DNA of 64,000 bases from Mytilus trossulus (lineage: Eukaryota; Mollusca; Bivalvia; Mytilida; Mytilidae): assembly GCF_036588685.1 (NCBI RefSeq), contig NC_086381.1, positions 65,293,436 through 65,357,435 of the forward strand, given 5' to 3'. Made by a program: the position numbers and the translations under genes. The notes below the pieces were generated by a model that searched no databases, was not told the origin of the DNA, and saw only the letters and a list, made by a program, of their open reading frames with translations. Shown piece after piece: positions 10,544 through 22,611 of the stretch. Every line of letters starts with the position of its first letter. Positions within the stretch are counted from its first letter, which is position 1.

Positions 10544-13189
10544 GGATCATTGTCCTTTATTACAGCCTCGTTGTTGCTTATGTGCGACACGTTTGTTGCG
10601 AAAATGCAAATGTCATCGAACAGGCACCATGCCAGTTTTCGAGTTACTGTGAATGCAGTAGAGTTCCTAGTTTCAAACTACTAAGAGCAGATTGATCTAA
10701 TAAGAACCTGACCATTATCCATAGGCTGACGAATAATCTTCAGGATTTATCGTTCCGAAAAAAACAATTATTATTATTTTAATAGAAGATGGCATTTTCG
10801 AAGAAAATATGTTATTGGAGTCTTTGGATTTGTCCTTCAATAGAATAAGTCTGATACGAAAAAAATCATTCAAAGGACTAAAAAACTAGTTCCATTTAAT
10901 CTCAGCAACAACGATTTGAAATATGAAGACAGGTTTGAATCTTCAGCTTTTTACTATCTGCAGAAATTAAGGAATTTGAATTTGAAAAAGAATGTCAACA
11001 CTTCATTTATGCCAGATTTATCTGAACTTTTATTATTGGAATCGCTGTCCATGGATTATGTTTCTGACACATTTGCAGATCTTGGTAAAACATTTGAACA
11101 TTTAAAATACTTAACAATTTGAGATCTTTCTAGTCATACTGGTAATTGCAAGATGAATATACTTACATCGGAGACTTTTTTATTCTTACCTCAAATAACA
11201 AATTTAACTTTATCTAAGTGCCATATACAATTTACTTACAACGTAACCTTTAAGAATATGAAAATATTTCTGAGCTCGATGCTTCTTTGAATACATGTTT
11301 AAAATTCAAAGCGCTTGAAAATATAACCACTGATCTGCAACAATCGGCAATCAAAACCCTGAAAGTAAATTATATTCATGGTTTGTTCGACATGAGTACA
11401 ATACTAAATACATCTCATGTCACGAATTTGATAAATACATCTCTCGATAGATTTGAAGCTGATGGAAACAGCATTGAGAGAATTGAATCTGGTGCGATAA
11501 AATATTTTCCAAGTTCTCTTAACAGTGCTAGCTTCAGGGACAACGTTTTTTCTGTTGGTTTTTATATAAATGATTTTAAGACACTACATTTGTACCTATC
11601 ATATTCCTTGATGCTTCTAACACATTTTACTCTCACCATGTGTTCACATCATTCCTAGAGATTTGTATTCCTCCAAAATACACTGGTGCAATGATCTCCG
11701 ATGATAACTGGTTATATTTTTTTGTTAATTATTACAAGAACAGTAACTCGATTTTCATATTCCAGTGCCGGAAAAAACTCCACACATTTTTAATGAGATC
11801 AAGTACTCTAAAATATGAAATACCCCATTTTAGTGTCAGTAAAAATGAGTTGCAAAGTCTTAGTTTTAGTGGCAATGTCTTGCATACATGGACAGGACCA
11901 GTCAATAACGTGAAAAATTTGACCTCCATAAACCTTTCGTCGAATTTTGTTCTAATGTTTCAACCACATTTTTCAGTCAAGATTTTAACAATCTTAAACA
12001 GTTGCTTCTACAAGATAATCTCTTAGGACTCGTCATACCAAAGGACATTGAAGGTGATATTTTACAAAACCTAAATAGTTATCAAATGTACCAGGGTTAT
12101 AATTTAATAAAAAATCAAATATCAAATGTACCAGGATTATAATTTAATAAAAAGCGTCGATCATATTAATCTTTCTAAAAACCGAATTGTACATTTACCA
12201 ACAAAGGTTTTTTAAAACTCAACAGAAATTAGAAAGATTAGATCTCAGTGAAAACCTGATCGAATATATCAACTTCCAAGTTTCGCATATTAACAAAGCT
12301 TATCTTTTTGGATATAAGAAATAATAAGGTATCTAAACTTGGTATATATGCCATGAACTAGTTTGACTCTGTAACAAAACAATCTGCAAATTTTACTGTT
12401 GATCTGGGTGGCAATAATCTTGTATGCAACTTTGATTCATTATCGTTCGTCCAATGGATGGTAAACACACCTACTCATCTTCATGGTCGGAAAAAAATAT
12501 GAATGTAAAATGTCGAACAACACGAAAATATTCCTTCGGAACACGAGAGAAATTTTAAAGCACTTCAAAAAGATTGTATGTTTTATGCCAATTTAATAAT
12601 TGGAATTATGACGGGACTTATGATGTTCATTGTTATTCTTTGTGGTGGTATCAGCTACAGATTCAGATGGAAACTACGCTATTTATACTATATGGTCAAG
12701 GTCAAATGGCACCAAAGTGAATACAAATCAGACGACACGGATGCAAGATTATATAGGTATGATGATTTCGTGTCAAATGCCGATGGAGATCAAACATGTG
12801 TCCACAAGATACTTCGTCATCAATTATAGAAAGTTGGTGGAATTCAGTTGTGCTTGCACAAGCGGAACTTTTTACCTTGGAATGATATCGCCACTAATAT
12901 TACATCTGCAATTCACAATAGTAGAAAAACGATAGTCATTATGTCTCCATATTTTTTGGCGTCGTACTGGTGTATGTTTGAATATAATATGGCTAGAATG
13001 GAGAGTATCTATGATAGCGATTGTGAAAGCATCCTTTTTCTAGTACTTAACAAGCAAATTTCTGCTTGCGATCTTCCACTTCAAATACTCGAACTGGTTC
13101 ACTGTCAATCTTTCATTGAGTATCCAAATGATGAGTATGGTGATGTTGTATTTTGGGAACAGCTTAAAAGGGCTATTCAATCCTGCTGA
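10544..13189 (+). pseudogene. Toll-like receptor pseudogene C
   Basis: It is a full-length but broken receptor. The acceptor TTTTCTCTGCAG ends at 10543, followed by a signal-like hydrophobic stretch, LRRNT, LRRs, LRRCT, a membrane span (about 12585-12650) and a TIR ending at 13189. Lesions: TGA for Cys in the LRRNT at 10693-10695; frameshifts near 10750, 10880, 11120, 11270, 11560-11660 and 11960-12240; an inserted repeat at 12080-12155; and an in-frame TAG at 12827-12829 within the TIR. Box 2 reads RNFLPWND, losing the Gly, and LRRCT VCNC has become VCNF. Box 3 (FWEQL) and a normal stop are kept. It is closest to A and more decayed than D or E. Confidence 0.95.
12080..12153. repeat. Two 40-bp repeats of an R3-family end inside TLR C
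   Basis: TATCAAATGTACCAGG, then TTATAATTTAATAAAAA, occurs twice, at 12080 and 12120 (period 40). The same words (AGTTATCAAAGG, CCAGGATTATAATTTAATA) form one end of the dispersed family seen inverted at 37640-37735. This is therefore a truncated repeat, duplicated locally and interrupting the LRR coding sequence. Confidence 0.7.
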
Positions 13190-14484
13190 TAAATCCGTTT
13201 TGGATTTGACGCAACACACTTGCTTATCGTTAAATGTTAATAATACACGTATAGTTACCTATGAATGACTATATATATCGTTGCTAGAAATGAACTTTTC
13301 TTGTAGTCAAATACTTCACCACGAGAAAGATTGCATGGTTTATGCTTCCACGTTTTGCAAATCGATGCAAGTATGTACTATTCTTGCCATTGACCTCATG
13401 ACTATGGCTATAACAAGAATTCTTTAATAATACATGCGGTAAGGATGTTCTTATATTTCTACCTTGATTTAAACTCAATTTCAAATTGATTATACCTTAT
13501 CTTGAGTTTTTCTTATTTATTCTTTATAATTTGACTCATTATTCTCTATCCTTTATATCTTATCTGTCCATTTTCAAGACCCTTTTATAAACATGAGATG
13601 AGCTCAAGGTATTATTTTTTTGTTCTTTAATGACATGGTTTAGATTCCTTTTTTTTTCAAAACTCTGTTGAACAAAGACTTATGACTATTAACTTATGCT
13701 TGTATTGTTTTTCGTATTGAGTTTTTGTATATTTCTTTTTGTATATTTTTTTTTGTAAAAAGGTATATATTTATCTACTTTTTATCACATGAGAAAATGT
13801 GATGTAGAAATTTCCTCTTTAGAGAGTCTAAATAAAACGGAAGTCTACAGTTTATATGTTTAGTGGGAAATTAAACTATTCATGAAACACTTATGATACA
13901 GAAATAGTACTTGTTTTTCTATTTTATACATTGTTACGTTTAAGTCATTATTTAAAGTTTGGGCTTGTACGTTTCAATTATAATATCATTTAGCTTAGAA
14001 ATGTTCTGAATCTAAGTGTGTTTGTTTTAAACTATTTTCGCCTTTTCCCTGTTTTTAAATGGTTTACCAAAATAGAACCAAACATACAGAGTTACTTCTA
14101 CAGTACTTGACGATGAATATATTCTATTTCATGTTTTGATCAGAGTTATTTTAAGGGTTTTAATGCAAATACTAGATTTTCTGATTTTATCATATTCTAT
14201 ACGAAAATTATAGAAAATGGTTTGTTAGAATGCAACGTTGTACGTTAAATCCAGCTAATGATAAAATTTCAGACCCTGTTCTTTGCCATTTCAGGGACTT
14301 TCTGTTTTCTTTTCTCAGCGTTCGGTATTTTTGTTATTTAACTTTTTATCAATGTAAAAATGTGCGTTATTTCTTCTTATGGACGAATTGTAATTTCAGA
14401 AAACTTTGAGGTTATCGCAAATATATGCGTGTGTCAGATAATTTGTTTAATACGTACACGGTCTGTAGTTTATGATCTTTTTAT
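13190..14484. other. 3' flank of TLR C; no gene
   Basis: It is AT-rich with no recognisable coding sequence and includes a T-rich, low-complexity stretch at about 13620-13780. AATAAA occurs at about 13830. Open frames here are short and domain-free. Confidence 0.5.
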
Positions 14485-14610
14485 GCCAATAAAAAAAAAA
14501 TATGATATAATTGCCAATGAGACAACTCTCCACAAGACACCAAATTACACAGAAAACAACTATAGGTCACCGTATATAGCCTTCATGAATCCTGTTCAAG
14601 TATTATACTT
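14485..14610 (+). repeat. Dispersed repeat family R2 (GCCAATGAGACAAC end)
   Basis: It starts TATGATATAATTGCC, continues AATGAGACAACTCTCCACAA and ends near ACTATAGGTCACCGTA. This matches the start of the longer copy at 34253, and other copies lie at 27842 and (reversed) 23459. All share the same terminus and differ in length. Confidence 0.8.
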
Positions 14611-14984
14611 ATCATTTTACCGAATGATTCCTTTTTATAATCTTAAACAAGATGACTTTCAGCATATGATTTTGATATACTTTCATATAATTTTAAAAGC
14701 AGATTCATTTGACATGTTGATGAAAAGACAAGTCAAAGAACTCACAAGTAAGGTCCATAAGGGTCCTTGATAACGATAATATTGTTTTCTTATTGCAGGT
14801 TTAGTTTTAATTGACTTCACTGAAATATAATTAAGAAATAATTGATGCAAGCTATACTTTATTGTAGTTTTAACATTGGTAGGCATTATATTCGTGATTA
14901 TTTTTGCCCGAGTGATAGTGAGGCTAAAATAACACGAATTAATGCCTACCCATTTTCATTTAATCGGCAAATCCTTATTGAATA

Positions 14985-15130
14985 AAATTGAGAATGGAAA
15001 TAGGGAATGTGTCAAAGAGACAACACCCCGACCATAGAGCAGACAACAGCCGAAGGCCGCCAATGGGTCTTCAATGCAGCGAGAAATCCCACACCCGGAG
15101 GAGTCCTTCAGCTGGCCCTAAACAAATATG
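14985..15130 (+). repeat. R2-related repeat (GTCAAAGAGACAAC type)
   Basis: GAGAATGGAAATAGGGAATG is followed by TGTCAAAGAGACAAC, then CCCGACCATAGAGCAGACAAC. The same block recurs at 57715-57860 and, shorter, at 53393-53480. It is organised like R2 but is a distinct subfamily. Confidence 0.8.
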
Positions 15131-15298
15131 TTACTAGTAATAATGAACTATCATATAAAGACATGCACTTTATTTATTAACAGTATACAATTCAGATAAC
15201 GTATATTTTAAGTTGTTCTTGTTGTAAATGGTAAATAACTGGTCTTTGGTTTAATAAATACCGACATAAAAGCTGTGTAATACGAAAAAAAAACACTT

Positions 15299-15665
15299 TA
15301 GATATGTTTTACCGTTAAAATATCTTATATCATTATTCTTTAAATTAAAATAAGAAGAAAAAAATATAAAAACAAAACGAATCTTTTCATAAGATTGTTG
15401 CTCTTATATCATAACGTTGTAAGGTTCTTACAATTTTTCTTTAAATATTTGGACACTTAAAACACATGTGTCTCTCCTTTTAAAGCCGTTGTAGTCAATC
15501 TGTGATAGACAACTACAACAACACTTATAATGATACACAGATTGCTATATTACTTATCTTCCGTGAGGCCTTCATCATAGGAAAAGAATATACAAAAAAT
15601 GCAAACATATACATTGCATGCATTTGTATAAAATCAAGTATAATGATAATGTTTAATGCAACTAC
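15299..15665 (+). repeat. Direct duplication, left copy (offset 745 bp)
   Basis: The 367 bp from TAGATATGTTTTACCG to AATGTTTAATGCAACTACAT recur at 16044-16410 with few changes. The small open frames beginning at 15502 and 16247 belong to this duplication and show no domain. Confidence 0.9.
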
Positions 15666-15669
15666 ATTT

Positions 15670-16043
15670 TTTTTAGCTGTGGCGGGTATCTTGGTTGGAT
15701 GGCCGGATCACTGGACACATTTTTTAAACTAAATACCCCGAACATGATTGTGGCCAAGTTTAGATTCATTGGGCCCAGTAGTTTCAGAGGAGAAGATTTT
15801 TGTAAAAGATTACTAAGATTTACGAAAAATGGTTAAAAATTGACTATAAAGGGCAATAACTTCTAACGAATCCAACTGACCATTTCGGTCATTTTACTTA
15901 TTTGTAAATCTTTCTTTACTGAACATTATTGATGTTTACAGTTTATCTCTATCTATAATAATATTCAAGATAATAACCAAAAACAGCAAAATTTCCATAA
16001 AATTACCAATTCAGGAGCAGCAACTGAACAACGGGTTGTCCGA
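15670..16043 (+). repeat. Partial copy of the 1.25-kb bivalve-type element
   Basis: It runs from AGCTGTGGCGGGTATC to ACGGGTTGTCCGAT and matches about 18300-18662 closely. It lies between the two arms of the 367 bp duplication and breaks off where the second arm begins. Confidence 0.85.
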
Positions 16044-16410
16044 TAGATATGTTTTACCGTTAAAATATCTTATATCATTATTCTTTAAATTAAAATAAGA
16101 AGAAAAAAATATAAAAAAAAACGAATCTTTTCATAAGATTGTTGCTCTTATATCATAACGTTGTAAGGTTCTTACAATTTTTCTTGAACTATTTAGACAC
16201 TTGAAACACATGTTTTTTTTCCTTTTAAAGCCGTTGTAGTCAATCTGTGATAGACAACTACAACAATACTTATAATGATACACAGATTGCTATATTACTT
16301 ATCTTCCGTGAGGCCTTCATCATAGGTAAAGAATATACAAAAAATGCAAACATATACAATGCATGCATTTGTATAAAGTCAAGTATAAGGATAATGTTTA
16401 ATACAACTAC
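16044..16410 (+). repeat. Direct duplication, right copy
   Basis: This is the second copy of 15299-15665. It begins immediately after the element's GTTGTCCGA, so the DNA reads arm, element fragment, arm. Confidence 0.9.
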
Positions 16411-16689
16411 ATTAAATATTATGAAAACACAAACAGGGTGAAATAATTAATGTTCAATATATTTTTAACTGGATGATTTTAATGAATGGTCTGCTATTTT
16501 GCATTTTAAAGTATTAACATTTGTAATATTTCGTTCCGATATAGGCACATTTTTCTACACGAATGGTCCAGAATTCATAATATCATGAGGTTTCCTTGAA
16601 CAGCATTTCGCAAGGGGTAGGGATTTCTGTGTGAAACATAATGAAACTTGCTATTAAAAAATGGTAGGCAACGTTTTCGATGCATTTAA

Positions 16690-16970
16690 ATGTCATTACA
16701 AACTGACGAAACAACAGAAACACTGAAGTGAACAAAAAAACAAACGACAATGCAACAAACACAGAAACAAACTATATGATAACAATTTCCATTTTTCCTG
16801 ACTTGGTACAGGACATTTTTTACCAAAAAAAATATGGCGGTTTCAACCTGGTTTTATGGCTAGCTATACCCTCTAACTTTTATGTCAATGTTAGATATAT
16901 CATTAAAATGAAAACATTATATGACAGTGCTACAATACAAATAAATAGGAGAACTTATAGGACAGAGAAA
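16690..16970 (+). repeat. Dispersed repeat family R4
   Basis: Ordered blocks are GACGAAACAACAGAAACACT, AACGACAATGCAAC, CCTGACTTGGTACAGGACAT and CCTGGTTTTATGGCTAGCTA. Partial relatives occur at 43440-43640, 49600-49890, 52690-52880 and, reversed, 60040-60430. Confidence 0.75.
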
Positions 16971-17734
16971 CACACGAATAATAGCTACCAAAAGGTACAT
17001 GTACAAGGCTGTTAATAGATATACGTTATAACATCGAAGTGATGACTAACTACAGAATAAAAACGAATTCATAAAACAACCTAAACCAGCACAAAAAAAG
17101 TCACAGCCGAGTTAGCCGAAGAGATCGACACACAAATTGACGACACATTTGAATTTAACAATTTCCAAAAATAGGATAGAATCAGGATAGAATTCAAGAT
17201 TAGGATTGCAATACTGATATAACATTTATTCATAACAATGAAAATTACAATACTAATTAATATAAAATTGTGGTAGTAATTAGATAATGCATGTCGATGC
17301 TTCTTCTAAATGAAACTGTTAACCAAATATATCGTATAAAAATTTAATTGACCCAAACTAAAATCTTATAAATGAACTTGATTATTAATTATCTTTACTA
17401 TAACATGTATACCACACGAATAAAACAACAAAATAATAAGAGTTTCAACTACAAACGATAAAATTGTAGCCTAGATGTAACTTTTAAGCAGATCAAATTA
17501 GTTTGATTTGTTCATGTGAGGGAATGGTAAATGTTAATGGCTAGGAGACTTTCGCAAGTGAAAGATTATATCAATTGGTTATTACTAGCTAACCAACTGT
17601 CACTATAATGTGGCAGATGAGAAAAAGAACCTATTATTGTACAGTGGTTTGCACACAAATAACTTAATCGATTTTTTTTTCGAGTCGACAGCTGGTTCAC
17701 ATATTTCGAACAAAAAACAGTCGATTGGTAGAAA
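16971..17734. other. Gene-free stretch
   Basis: AT-rich sequence with no coding frame or repeat I could identify. Confidence 0.5.
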
Positions 17735-18990
17735 CTAGAGGCTCGAAAGAACCTGTGTCGCTCACCTTGGTCTATGTGAATATTAAACAAAGGCGCAGAA
17801 GGATTCATGACAAAATTGTGTTTTGGTGATGGTGATGTGTTTAAACATCTTACTTTACTGAACATTCTTGCTGCTTACAATTATCTCTATCTATAATGAA
17901 CTTGGCCCAGTAGTTTAAGTGGAAAATGTTAGTAAAAATTTACAAATTTTATGAAATTGTTAACAATTGACTATTAAGGACAATAACTCCTTAGGGAGTC
18001 AATTGACCATTTTGGTCATGTTGACTTATTTTTAGATCTTACTTTGCTGTACATTATTGCTGTTAACAGTTTTTCTCTATCTATAATAATATTCAAGATA
18101 ATAACAAAAAACGGCAAAATTTCCTTAAAATTACCAATTCAGTGGCAGCAACTTAACAACGGGTTGTTCGATCCATCTGAATATTTCAGGGCAGATAGAT
18201 CTTGACCTGATTAACAATTTAACCCCGTCAGATTTGCTCTAAATGCTTTGCTTTTTGAGTTATAAGCCAAACACTACATTTTACCCATATGCTCTTCTTT
18301 TAGCTGTGGCGGTTATCTTGGTTGGATGGTCGGATCACTGGACACATTTTTTAAACTAAATATCCCAAACATGATTGTGGCCAAGTTTAGATTTAGTTGG
18401 CTCAGTAGTTTCAGAGGAGAAGATTTTTGTAAAAGATTACTAAGATTTGGTTAAAAATTTACTATAAAGGGCAATAACTTCTAACGGGGTCAACTGACCA
18501 TTTCGGTAATTTCTCTTATTTGTAAATCTTTCTTTACTGAACATTATTGCTGTTTACAGTTTATCTCTATCTATAATAATATTCAAGATAATAACCAAAA
18601 ACAGCAAAATTTCCATAAAATTACCAATTCAGGGGCAGCAACCGAACAACGGGTTGTCCGATTCATCTGAAAATTTCAGGGCAGATAGATCTTGACCTGA
18701 TAAAACAATTTTACATCATGTCAGATTTGCTCTAAATGCTTTGATTTTTGAGTAATAAGCAAAAAAAACTGCATTTTACCACTATGTTATATTTTTACCC
18801 ATGGCGGCCATCTTGGTTGGTTGACCGTGTCACCGGACACATATTTTAAACTAGATACACCAATGATGATTGTGATTTCAGAGGAGAAGATTTTTGCAAA
18901 AGTAAACAGACGACGGCGGACGACGACGACGGACGACGGAGGCAAAGTGATTGCAAAAGCTCACTTGGCCGTTCGGGCAAGGTGAGCTAA
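17735..18990. mobile_element. 1.25-kb non-coding interspersed element
   Basis: It begins near GAGGCTCGAAAGAACC/TCGCTCACCTT and ends GGGCAAGGTGAGCT, so the extreme ends carry short inverted GCTCACCTT/AAGGTGAGC words. Internally, a ~350 bp module (WATCTTGGTTGGATGG ... CAACGGGTTGT) occurs about twice in tandem. GC-rich CGACGGACGACG repeats lie near the right end. I recall this layout from bivalve genomes. No protein is encoded. Confidence 0.75.
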
Positions 18991-19279
18991 AGAAGGTATC
19001 ATTTACGTGCAACGAACTTAATCCTTTCATTGCAAAAGGCATCAGAAAACAACTGACTTCATATTTAAAGATCCCCCACAACAAGTGATATTGAAAAGCA
19101 CTTTAGTAGCGGTATCGAAACAATATTATAAAAAAAGGCAAAACATCAAATATGTTTTTTAATGAATTCGTATATCAGAAGTATTACACAAATATCATCT
19201 CTAATTGAAAATTTAGTTTGTAAATACTGAAAACAAAAGTAAGCAGATGTAATAACATCACAAATAAAAGCAACTAAGT

Positions 19280-19849
19280 AAAGGAGTAGGTCTGGTAAGG
19301 GCCGATTTTGGCCTCAATTTTCAAGATCATCTAACGACACTTTTTTAACACTAAAGTGTCTATTTCAATTGATTCGATTAGTTTATGTAAAAGATTTCAA
19401 CTGATTTAGTCATTTAAATGCTCCGATTCAAGCTTAAATATGGAAAATCTACCAAATATGCCAAAACACGTCACTTTTCAGATGGTTTTTGTAAAAATGA
19501 AAGTAGCCGCATCCGTGTTCATCCTAAACCTTTATATATATTATGCATTATCATCAGATACAACTTACATTTCAATATTATGAATGAACACGAATGCGGC
19601 CACTTTTATTTCAGACGGAAACCGTCTAAAATTTAACTAAAATGCTAGAATTGTGAAGATTTCAGTAATGAAGCATGACTTAATGATGCTAGTACCCGAT
19701 ATATTTGCATTGTATTGTCAAACACGGTCCATATGTATGTAGCAGAAGCGTTCTCCTTTCCAATAAAAAGCTTAAAGATTATATTTTCACTATTTTGTAA
19801 AACTGCTTTATTTGGGGCCAAAAAGAATTCTTACTGAACCTACTCCTTT
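19280..19849. mobile_element. 570-bp MITE-like element with terminal inverted repeats
   Basis: It begins AAAGGAGTAGGTCTGGTAAG and ends with the near-complement CTTACTGAACCTACTCCTTT. The match continues inwards to TTTTGGCC/GGGGCCAAAA, so the termini are about 35 bp inverted repeats. A second inverted pair lies inside (19495-19523 with 19582-19611). No transposase is encoded; short open frames (19418-19636, and 19808-20047 on -) are incidental. Confidence 0.85.
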
Positions 19850-20390
19850 GTTTGTGAAAATACAGAATTTGCTAATTTGGTGATTTAAGTTTTGTATATA
19901 CATGAAGCCTTTCGAAAGAGATTTCTGAAAACAGTTTCTGTAATCAATATAATCAGAACGTGGTGCCATATTTATCTGCATGCCGTAAGATAAACAATTA
20001 ATCGTCCATTTCTGTTCTGAAAAAAATGTGTTTATCTTATTAAGCATATTAAGTATTACTTATTTTTGTTCGAATAATTTGAATCATTTGTACTTAAAAC
20101 CCCATTTCGTTATATTTAAACTATAAAGAATTTCCCACATGCAGTCCGCAAGTTAGACGAATCTGATGACATATTTAAAAAGATTTTTTTTGTTTATTTT
20201 CTCTTTGTAGATGTACTCATTTATGATTGGTTGTCCAATCACAAATTTAAGAAAGTCACCCCCATAAATGTGTTTGTATAGATTAATTCAGAGTTCATTC
20301 ATGTTTTAATGAGCGTTAAAAAACATACAATACTTCCTTGATGGGTATATAATGTACATAAACGTCTAAGAGAGAGCCTTAATTGGTTTA
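19850..20390. other. Gene-free stretch between element and TLR D unit
   Basis: No domain or repeat recognised. Confidence 0.45.
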
Positions 20391-22536
20391 ACAGAGAAAA
20401 AAAATGGAGCAACACACAATGAAAAGAGGAAAACGTATAAAATATTAAAGAATAAAGAAATGAAAGATATCAGAATCCCCCCTTACCTCTACCTAGACCA
20501 TCTGTTTTTCATTCCGAAGTTTGTGCATCTTATAAATTCATATATCATCAGACTCAATGATAAGAATTCTGGAAATCTAATATTACACAGATACATTTTC
20601 TACAATACCATGACGCAAACGCTATTAACACTATTTCTGTAAACTTCCTCCTTGAACAGGTTATACTCACATAATTTATCATCTGAATTGAAAAACGTGA
20701 CGAAATTTTAAAAACATACTACAAGACTGTTTGTTTACTTACAGATTTCATGTTACTTTAAATAAATCATGTATAAATGACTTATTATGTGTTATTTCAT
20801 ATTTCTGAGAAGAAAATACAAAGGTTACCCAGCCACATATTCATATTTAAACTGACTATTAATTAACACTTTATCCTGCATTTATGATAAGAAAGTTAGT
20901 GATGTGTTTTATCAATATTATATAATATTGGGCATGTGACCAGGTGATATATAATTTTATGTATAGTGCAACCTGATATAAGATGTTTACATACATATAT
21001 ACACAGTCAATCAAGCAAGCCTTCAAAGGCTTACGAAGCACGTCAATTAATATATGTAACTACTAATAATAAAAAAATGAAACTTATACTTAAAGAACAA
21101 TGTCAAAAAGGATTATTTATTAATCATGATGTGGTAGTAACTGTGCTCAGATTTTTGAAAAAATTATAAAATAGTTTGCACTAGTTTACAGTCAGTAGTA
21201 ATTAGCAATTTCATGAGTATTTAGTCATCAGAAAGAACGTAGAATTCTGTGTTATGACGTTGCTGAGAGTAAGCATTGGCGTTGTTTCTTTCGTACAAAT
21301 GAAAATGACACTGAAGTAAAAAATGTTTCGGTCTTCAACGGATACATTCTCACAATAAACTAAGCAAACAAGTCTCTTTGACTTGGTAAAACGATAACGC
21401 CTAAGTTTTAATTCCAATAGAAAAAATTCCACAACGCATTCTGGCTAAAGGCGATCTTTTTTCTCGTGTTACATTTGTTCTTATGTATTGCTATGTTTCA
21501 ACGTTTGTTTTAAAACATTTTACAGCACTGTTGGCAGGTTCATAACAACCACATTCCATTTTTTGGGGTTTGTTTGACGAGGCAAAAGCTCTGAGAAGTT
21601 AACAATAAACTTAAGCTATGTCTATTTGTGTTATTATTGTTAAAAAAAAATCACAGTTTTCAATCAATGATTTTAGCTTGTTATACCATGTTTTCCTATA
21701 ATCATATGAATTGCAGAACACAAACAGTTTCATAAGGTTAGCATAGAAAAAAACCATTCCATTATCCCTTGATCAAATACAGATTATTTCATTGTACGAA
21801 ACATGTCGAAACAGAAGGTTAGAGTGATAGATCATTGTGCAAGATGACCATATCATGTTAAAAGATTCAAAATAGAACCGTACTAACTTTTTGACTAAGA
21901 TTGTGTTTTGTAACTTGATTATTCCATTCCATTTATATACAACCATCAAGTTTGTTAATTACTTTTATCCTTATAAAATAATAAGTGGAAAGGACAAATT
22001 GAATACACATTTTCTAAATATTGGACAATACTACAGACTAAACGAACATTCAACAATATACACTGAGTAAATTGAACAAAAAAAAAAAAAGCAAACAAGA
22101 TGTAAACCACCTGGCTTGTTTTGGTCTAAACTCAGTTTTTTAGATATAATAGTCAATAAAACATAACATTTCAGCTTCCAACACCTACTTCTCTCTCGGA
22201 CAACGCTATGGTAAAAAATATTAGACAAACAACACCACATAAAATCCAATATAGAAAACTGAATACTGATAAACACAAACCCCCAAAAAACTGGGGGTGG
22301 GGGGTGATCTCAGGTGCTCCGGAATGGTAAGCAGATCCTGCTCCTTGTGTTGAACTCGTCATGTTGTTCACGTTAGTATAAACCCCGTAATGAGTCTTAT
22401 TCGGTAGCAGCAAGTTCAATGTTGGCATGACGAGAAATGCATAATCTTTGTTCTTTGTCTCTGTATAATTTGTTCACTACTAATTATACTCAAGAGCTTT
22501 TATATCAAACATAACAATTGAAGGGGCATTTTGATT
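20391..22536. other. Left part of TLR D unit
   Basis: Blocks here recur before E: 20400-20670 matches 26510-26800 (CATTCCGAAGTTTGTGCATC, CTTCCTC.TTGAACAGG), and 21945-22440 matches 26830-27430. The stretch from about 20680 to 21940 has no counterpart before E, so one unit gained or lost about 1.25 kb. An R1 repeat copy occupies 22260-22440. No gene is seen. Confidence 0.65.
22260..22440 (+). repeat. Dispersed repeat family R1, partial
   Basis: It carries the block GGTGATCTCAGGTGCTCC, then GGTAAGCAGATCCTGCTCC and GTCATGTTGTTCACGTTA. The equivalent copy before E (27240-27440) sits at the same place in its unit, so the insertion predates the D/E duplication. Confidence 0.7.
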
Positions 22537-22611
22537 TCTATATATATGACTAAAATATACATATTATTTGTGTACCCGAGACAGCAACCCAACGACAAAG
22601 TGCATTAAGAG
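22537..22611 (+). promoter_or_regulatory. Putative TATA box and first exon of TLR D
   Basis: TATATATATGACT is followed by about 60 bp ending AAGAG before GT. The block aligns with 27522-27596 (before E) and 37497-37570 (before F), sharing ACAGCAA and a purine-G/GT junction. Read in the phase required by the downstream acceptor it stays open (..C V P E T A T Q R Q S..) but has no ATG. Function is inferred from conservation alone. Confidence 0.4.

Noticed and set aside
14360..14770. 136-codon frame
   Set aside because: It runs through an R2 repeat copy and has no recognisable domain.
20911..20930. AT-only palindrome near CAATATTATATAATATTG
   Set aside because: Short AT-only palindromes are expected by chance in this composition.
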